DNA from: Rugamonas aquatica
GTDB lineage: Bacteria; Pseudomonadota; Gammaproteobacteria; Burkholderiales; Burkholderiaceae_D
DNA length: 64,000 bases
Direction of reading: 5' to 3'
Assembly: GCF_009380215.1 (NCBI RefSeq)
Contig: NZ_WHUG01000019.1
Location: 67,224-131,223 of the forward strand
The translations under genes were made by a program, and so were the position numbers. Below, piece after piece: positions 59,216 to 64,000 of the stretch (positions are counted from its first letter, which is position 1; each line of letters begins with the position of its first letter). The notes below the pieces were generated by a model. The model had not been told where the DNA came from and made no database searches. It saw only the letters and a list, made by a program, of their open reading frames with translations.

Positions 59216-61338
59216 AAGTGCTGGTAAGTGTCGCTACGGGTGAGCAGTTCTTCGTGACGGCCGGCATCCATCAGCCGGCCCTGTTGCATGACCATGATCT
59301 TGTCGGCGTTGACCAGCGTCGACAGGCGGTGCGAGATCATCACCACCGTGCGCCCCACCGCGATGCGCGACAGGTTGCTGATGAAGATGGCTTCCGATTC
59401 CGGATCCAGCGCCGAGGCCGCCTCATCGAGGATCAGGATGCGCGGCTTGGCCACCAGCGTGCGGGCGATCGACAGCCGCTGCTTCTGGCCGCCGGACAGG
59501 TTGGACGCGTTCTCTTCAAGCACGGTGTCGTAGCCCATCGGCAGGCGTTCGATGAATTCGTCGGCGCCGGCCGCGGCCGCCGCTTCGACCAGTTCTTCAA
59601 ACGTGGCGTCCGGCTTGGTGACGGACAGGTTTTCGCGCACCGTGCCGCGGAACAGGAAGTTCTCCTGCAACACCACGCCGATCTGGCGCCGCAGGTGCGA
59701 CAGCTCGATCTCGCGGGCGTCGATGCCGTCGAAGCGGACGATGCCTTCCTGCACCGGATACAGGCCCTGGATCAGCTTGGTCAAGGTGGTCTTGCCGGAG
59801 CCGGAGCGGCCGACGATGCCGACCACCGTGCCCGGCTCGATGGTGAAGCGCGCCTTGTCCAGCGCCATCGCCTGCGCGCCCGGGTAGCGGAAGGTGACGT
59901 CGTCGAAGCGGATCTCGCCCTGCAGGATGGGACGCAGGCCGTTGGCGCCGGCGCGGCCTTCGGGCGCGCGGTTCATCACCTCGCCCAGCATGCGCACCGA
60001 CAGCGCGGTTTCCTGGTATTCGTTGACCAGGCCGACGATGGAGATCAGCGGCTGGGTGACGCGGCCGGACAGCATCTGGAAGGCGATCAGCGCGCCGACC
60101 GACAGCGTGCTGTCGAACACGTCGGCGGCGCCGACCACGATCAGCGTGACCGGCAGCAGCTTGCCGAGGAAATCGGTGACGGCGTTGCCGGCGATGGAAA
60201 TCTGGCCGACGCGGAAGTGCATGGTGATCGCCTCGGCCGAGCGCTGGTCCCAGATGCGGCGCTGCGACGGCTCGATCGCCAGCGCCTTGACGGTGCGCAT
60301 GCCGTGGATGGTTTCCACCAGCATGCCCTGGCGCTGGCCCTCGGCCGAATACAGCGCGTTGAGGCGGCGCTGGAAGGTCGGCACCATGGCCATCACCACC
60401 GCCGCGATCATGCCGGCGAACAGCAGCACGATCATCGCCAGCTTGAACGAATAGCTGAACAGTATCGGCACGAACACCAGCAGCGCGATCAGGTCGAGCG
60501 CGGTGAAGAACAGGCGGCCGGTCAGGAAGCTGCGGATTTTTTCCAGCTGCTGCATGTGGCGCGTGACCACGCCGGCGCTGGTGGTTTCAAAAAAGTCGAT
60601 CGGCAGCGACAGCAGGTGGCTGAACACGCGGCGCGTCAGGCGCATGTCGATCTTGTTGGAGGCGGCCAGCGTCAGCGTCTGGCGCAGGAAGCCGAAGGTG
60701 GCGTCGAACACCAGCGCGGCGACGATGCCCACCGCCAGCACCTGCAAGGTGGTCACGCTCTGGTGCGTCAGCACCTTGTCGATCACCAGCTGGAAGAAGA
60801 TCGGCGAGGCCAGCGCCAGCAGCTGCATGGCGATGGCGGCGATGAAGATGTCGCGGAACGCCGATTTTTGTTTCAGGATTTCCGGAATGAACCAGCGCAG
60901 CCCGAACGGCTGGTTGGGGTCGCTCAACTTGTGCTGGCGTTTGATGAACAGCACGTCGCCGCCCCAGCGCTTTTCAAAGTCGGCGCGGCCGACCATGACC
61001 ACGGTGGCGTTGGCGTTGGCGGGGTTGAGCACGGCCACCTGGTCTTCCGCGCCGTTTTCACCGGGCTTGACGCCGACCGCGATCACCATATTGCCGTCGA
61101 TCAGGCGCGCCATCAGCGGGAACACGCCGCCCTGCGCCATCAGGCGCGACCACGTCAGCTTGTCGGCCTTGGCCTTGAGGCCGATGTCCGAGGCGATGCG
61201 CAGCAAGGCCCCGGTCCCCGGTTCCTCGGCGCGCAGCGCGTAGTCGTCGATCAGCCGCTCGGGATTGATTTGCAGACCATGATGCTGCGCGATGGCAGTC
61301 AGACACTGGATCGCGGTGTGGGGGAATTTATCGTGCAT
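59188..61338 (-). CDS. Type I secretion ABC transporter with degenerate C39-like domain
   Basis: 716 residues. An N-terminal C39-like domain (about 1-130) has Thr where the peptidase Cys belongs (HTAIQCLTAIAQHHG) and Asn in place of the His (GNMVIAVG). It is therefore non-cleaving, as in HlyB. Transmembrane domain about 150-420 (FIAAIAMQLLALASPIFFQL, VLAVGIVAALVFDATFGFL). The ATPase domain is complete: Walker A GRSGSGKTTLTK, signature NLSGGQKQRLSIAR, Walker B ILILDEAASALD and H-loop MISHRLST. Such transporters export large, C-terminally targeted, unfolded proteins without signal-peptide cleavage. The octapeptide-repeat gene directly upstream is its probable substrate. Confidence 0.95.
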   Translation of the reverse strand: MHDKFPHTAIQCLTAIAQHHGLQINPERLIDDYALRAEEPGTGALLRIASDIGLKAKADKLTWSRLMAQGGVFPLMARLIDGNMVIAVGVKPGENGAEDQVAVLNPANANATVVMVGRADFEKRWGGDVLFIKRQHKLSDPNQPFGLRWFIPEILKQKSAFRDIFIAAIAMQLLALASPIFFQLVIDKVLTHQSVTTLQVLAVGIVAALVFDATFGFLRQTLTLAASNKIDMRLTRRVFSHLLSLPIDFFETTSAGVVTRHMQQLEKIRSFLTGRLFFTALDLIALLVFVPILFSYSFKLAMIVLLFAGMIAAVVMAMVPTFQRRLNALYSAEGQRQGMLVETIHGMRTVKALAIEPSQRRIWDQRSAEAITMHFRVGQISIAGNAVTDFLGKLLPVTLIVVGAADVFDSTLSVGALIAFQMLSGRVTQPLISIVGLVNEYQETALSVRMLGEVMNRAPEGRAGANGLRPILQGEIRFDDVTFRYPGAQAMALDKARFTIEPGTVVGIVGRSGSGKTTLTKLIQGLYPVQEGIVRFDGIDAREIELSHLRRQIGVVLQENFLFRGTVRENLSVTKPDATFEELVEAAAAAGADEFIERLPMGYDTVLEENASNLSGGQKQRLSIARTLVAKPRILILDEAASALDPESEAIFISNLSRIAVGRTVVMISHRLSTLVNADKIMVMQQGRLMDAGRHEELLTRSDTYQHLWNQQTSHL

Positions 61339-61381
61339 AGGCCTGGTTAATGAAAAAAGCTTGCATTAGCGCACTATCGTG

Positions 61382-61449
61382 CCAGCCTTCGGATTCTAAC
61401 CTAGTGGGGTAGTTCCGGGAGCTTTTTGTGTTGTAGAAACACAGCCCGG
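61382..61449 (-). promoter_or_regulatory. Conserved leader/operator copy 2 (upstream of the T1SS genes)
   Basis: It contains a perfect dyad GTGTT-GTAGA-AACAC (61428-61442) and, on the minus strand, a TAGAAT -10-like box (61398-61393), about 55 bases before the ABC transporter ATG. The sequence is closely related to 57112-57179, upstream of the GT2 gene. It probably gives the secretion genes their own promoter, separate from the repeat-protein gene. Confidence 0.55.
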
Positions 61450-61471
61450 TTTACCAGCCTGTTCGCCGCAT

Positions 61472-61504
61472 AAAAAAAAACGGCAAGGCCCGCAGGCCTT
61501 GCCG
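61472..61504 (-). terminator. Intrinsic terminator between the repeat-protein gene and the T1SS genes
   Basis: A 10-bp perfect stem (61481-61490 with 61495-61504, loop CGCA) is followed in the minus direction by a T9 run (61480-61472). It terminates the highly expressed substrate gene while allowing lower, separate expression of the exporter. Confidence 0.9.
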
Positions 61505-61540
61505 CTCTAGCTTCCGTTCAGGAAGCCGCTTGCTTGGTGC

Positions 61541-64000
61541 TTACTTGGCAGCCAGGAAGCCCTGGTGGTTGCCGCCCTGCAGCGCTTTGAGTCGCAGCGT
61601 TTCCTCGCTGGCAGCCTGGCTGGTCGTCGCGGTCAGCTTGTTGTCGTAGCTGCTGATCGCATCGGCCATCGCCGCCACCGCGGTGTTGACGCTGTTCGGC
61701 ACTTCCAGCTTGGTCGCGCCGGTGGTCGCTGCCGCCGCCGCATCAAAGCTCGACATCGCCGAGGCCAGGCCGCTGACCGAGGTGGTCAGGCTGGTGGTTG
61801 CCGCGCCGGTCTGGAACCAGACGTCCGCTGCCGCGTGGCTGGCGCCGTCGGCGGTCTCGTAGGTCGAGGTGATGCCGACGATGTTGCCGTTGTTCAGCGA
61901 GGCGTTTTCCTTGGCGTCCAGGTTCAGCTTGGTGATGCCCAGATCCTTCAGCGATTTCAGCTCGTCGGCCTGGCTGATGCCGTCGGCGTTGCCGTCGACC
62001 CAGACACGCAGGTCGGCGTAGGCGCTGTCCTTGGCGTCGATGACACCGTCGTGGTTGGTGTCGAGCTCAGCCAGTGCGGCATAACCGTTGGTCGCTTTCT
62101 GACCGTTGGCCAGCGTGGTGCCCGAACCGAACAGCTCGCCGCCGTCGTTGATGACGCCGTCATGGTTGCGGTCCAGGGCCAGCAAGCCGTCGCCGCCGCC
62201 CACCCAGCCGGTGTTGACCTTGGTGCCGGTGGCATTCAGATCGAAGTTCACACCAGCCGACAGGCCCAGGGTGTTGATGCCGTTGTTGTTCAGGTCCAGC
62301 ACAATCGGCGTACCCAGTGGCGAAGGCAGTGCGGCGATCTGGTCGGTCGACAGGCCAGGCACCTGGGCGCTGGTGATCGCGCAGACTTGCTGACTGGTCA
62401 GCGAGTGGATCTGGTCGGTCGTCAGCGCACGGATCTGCGCGGTGCTCAGCGCGGCGATCGCGGCGGTTTTCAAGCCCACCAGGTCGGCCGTTTCGATGGC
62501 GACGATCTGGTTGGTCGACAGCGCCTTGACCTGGTTCGAGTTCAGCACAGCAACCTGCTGGCTCGACAGCGCGACGATCTGGTCGGTCGTCAGCGCGGCC
62601 ACCTGGCCGGTTTGCAGCGCGGCGAACACCGCGGTGCGCAGCACGGTGATATCCGACGTGCCCAGCGCCGCGATGGCGTTGGTGGTCAGCGAGCTCAGTT
62701 GAGCCGAGCTCAGGACCGCGACCTGGGTCGTGGTCAGCGCCACCGCCTGGTCGGTGCTCAGCGCGGCCGACAGGTTGGCGGTGCTCAGCGCGGCGATCTG
62801 GCCGGTGGTCAGCACCGAGATCTGGTCGGTGGTCAGTGCGGCGACCTGGGCCGAACGCAGCGTCGAGATGATCGCCGTTTTCAGCGCACCGATATCGGCC
62901 GTTTCAATCGCGGCGATCGAGGTGGTGGTCAGCGAGTTGACCTGGGCGGTGCTCATGGCAGCCAGCTGGCCGGACGACAGCGCCACCACTTGATCCGTGG
63001 TCAGGCCGGAAGCCAGGTTGGCGGTGGTCAGCGCGGCGATCTGGCCGGTGCTCAGCGCGCCGATCTGGTCGGTGGTCAGGCCGGCGACCTGCTGCGTGCT
63101 CAGGGCCGCGACGACCGCGGTTTTCAGCGCGCCGATGTCGGCCGTTTCAATCGCGGCGACCTGGGTGCTGGTCATCGAACCGATCTGCACGCTGGTCAGC
63201 GCGCCGATCTGCGCCGAACCCAGTGCGATGATCTGGTCGGTGGTCAGCGCCTTGGCCTGGCCGGTCGACAGTGCGCCGATGGCCGCGGTTTTCATGGCGC
63301 CGATGTCGGCCGTCTCGATGGTCGCGATATCCAGCGTGCTCAGGGCGGACACTTGCGCCGAGCTCAGGGTACCGATCTGCAGCGAGCTCAGGGCGACGAC
63401 CTGGTCGGTGGTCAGCGCCTGGATGTTGGCCGTGGTGATGGCGGCGATCTGGCCGGTGGTCAGGCTCGACAGCTGGTCGGTGGTCAACGCCGCCAGTTGC
63501 GCGGTTTTCAGCGTCGCGATGATCGCGGTTTTCAAGCCGACGATATCGGCTGTTTCAATCGCGGCGATGTCGTTGGTCGACAGCGCGTTGAACTGGCTGG
63601 AGTTCAGGGCGCCGAACTGTGCCGAGCTCATCGCAACGATCTGGTCGGTGGTCAGCACGGCCAGGTTGGCGGTGGTCATCGCGCCGACCTGGGCGGTGCT
63701 CAGTTGCTGGAACTGATCGGTGCTCAGGGCGGCGGTCTGGTTGGTGGTCAAGGCAGCGATGGCGGCGGTTTTCAGCGCGCCGATATCGTTGGTTTCAATC
63801 GCAGCGATCTGGCCGCTGCTCATGCCGCCGATCTGCACGCTGGTCAGCGCGCCGATCTGGGCCGAACCCAAGGCGACGATCTGGTCGGTGGTCAGCGCCT
63901 TGGCCTGGTTGGTCGACAGCGCGGCGATGGCGGCGGTTTTCAGCGAACCGATGTCGGTCGTTTCAATCGAAGCGATGTCCAGCGTGCTCATCGCGCCTAC
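61541..64000 (-). CDS. Second octapeptide-repeat protein with FrpC-like Ca-binding module (partial)
   Basis: The frame is open from the stop at 61541 through the window edge (819 codons visible), so the N-terminus is missing. The visible part has about 68 octads of the form [LI]-[ST]-[ST]-x-[QDA]-[ILV]-x-A. Marker octads IETxDIG recur at 7 or 10 octads, as in the giant protein at 22546. The C-terminal module starts at TPIVLDLNNNG (Thr-Pro at 62306-62311) with EF-hand-like loops DRNHDGVINDGGE, DTNHDGVIDAKD and DGNADGISQADE. A ~90-residue tail ends AAK. No signal peptide can be judged. The position immediately upstream of the ABC/HlyD genes makes it the likely cognate type I substrate. Function unknown beyond a probable surface structure. 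Confidence 0.88.
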   Translation of the reverse strand, partial: VGAMSTLDIASIETTDIGSLKTAAIAALSTNQAKALTTDQIVALGSAQIGALTSVQIGGMSSGQIAAIETNDIGALKTAAIAALTTNQTAALSTDQFQQLSTAQVGAMTTANLAVLTTDQIVAMSSAQFGALNSSQFNALSTNDIAAIETADIVGLKTAIIATLKTAQLAALTTDQLSSLTTGQIAAITTANIQALTTDQVVALSSLQIGTLSSAQVSALSTLDIATIETADIGAMKTAAIGALSTGQAKALTTDQIIALGSAQIGALTSVQIGSMTSTQVAAIETADIGALKTAVVAALSTQQVAGLTTDQIGALSTGQIAALTTANLASGLTTDQVVALSSGQLAAMSTAQVNSLTTTSIAAIETADIGALKTAIISTLRSAQVAALTTDQISVLTTGQIAALSTANLSAALSTDQAVALTTTQVAVLSSAQLSSLTTNAIAALGTSDITVLRTAVFAALQTGQVAALTTDQIVALSSQQVAVLNSNQVKALSTNQIVAIETADLVGLKTAAIAALSTAQIRALTTDQIHSLTSQQVCAITSAQVPGLSTDQIAALPSPLGTPIVLDLNNNGINTLGLSAGVNFDLNATGTKVNTGWVGGGDGLLALDRNHDGVINDGGELFGSGTTLANGQKATNGYAALAELDTNHDGVIDAKDSAYADLRVWVDGNADGISQADELKSLKDLGITKLNLDAKENASLNNGNIVGITSTYETADGASHAAADVWFQTGAATTSLTTSVSGLASAMSSFDAAAAATTGATKLEVPNSVNTAVAAMADAISSYDNKLTATTSQAASEETLRLKALQGGNHQGFLAAK
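62330..64000 (-). repeat. Tandem 24-bp coding repeat of the second octapeptide protein (partial)
   Basis: About 68 visible units. The marker spacing from N to C (in octads) reads 7, 10, 10, 7, 10, 10, 7. One unit with an extra residue (LASGL) lies near 63.0 kb. The array continues beyond the window. Confidence 0.88.

Noticed and set aside
59188..61338. Reading the transporter as a bacteriocin exporter with an active C39 leader peptidase
   Set aside because: The catalytic Cys position is Thr and the His position is Asn, so the domain is of the non-cleaving HlyB type.

Overview
This 64 kb, GC-rich window looks like chromosome from a betaproteobacterium of the Oxalobacteraceae (Massilia / Duganella / Janthinobacterium type). 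That is an inference from gene content: a PEP-CTERM protein, DUF4148 and DUF4214 proteins, dispersed palindromes with CCCGCnnnnGCGGG cores, and SPINDLY-type glycosyltransferases. No rRNA, tRNA, CRISPR array or prophage was seen.

Left part (1-22.4 kb), mostly housekeeping and sensory genes: a flotillin-like N-terminus cut by the window edge; a large PPC-repeat/DUF4214 secreted protein; a solute-binding protein and a DUF2252 protein; a bufferin-type RiPP operon (Cys-rich precursor plus DUF692 and DUF2063 enzymes); OmpW; two LysR regulators, each divergent from an oxidoreductase; two chemoreceptors; a lipoprotein; a DUF4148 protein; an M28 peptidase; a RAYT transposase element; then nudC-folE-thioredoxin.

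Centre and right (22.5-64 kb), the notable part. A 3305-residue protein is built almost entirely from about 375 octapeptides of the form L-[ST]-[ST]-x-Q-[ILV]-x-A, and it ends in an FrpC-like calcium-binding module. It is followed on the same strand by about 23 kb of glycan genes. These include three TPR + GT41 (OGT/SPINDLY-like) multidomain glycosyltransferases, an FdtA-FdtB-FdtC set for a dTDP-3-acetamido-3,6-dideoxyhexose, an SGNH protein, an RfbF-RfbG-RfbH set for a CDP-dideoxyhexose with a reductase/epimerase and a split transketolase, an FkbM methyltransferase and a GT2-acetyltransferase fusion. On the opposite strand at the right edge lie a second octapeptide-repeat protein (start outside the window), a terminator, a type I secretion ABC transporter with a degenerate C39 domain, its HlyD-type adaptor, and a translationally coupled SGNH protein.

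Working model (inference): the two giant Ser/Thr-rich octapeptide proteins are type I secretion substrates that form a cell-surface or extracellular fibre. The GT41 enzymes and deoxysugar pathways between them glycosylate the repeats before export. Both repeat proteins obey the same hidden rule: a marker octad of the form ETxD[LI] recurs mostly at alternating spacings of 10 and 7 octads, a 17-octad (136-residue, 408-bp) super-period. The T1SS genes and a nearby glycosyltransferase also share a duplicated leader with a conserved palindrome. One GT41 paralogue has lost the key catalytic residues and carries an in-frame dispersed palindrome. An fkbH-like gene at the end of the glycan cluster is a decayed remnant.
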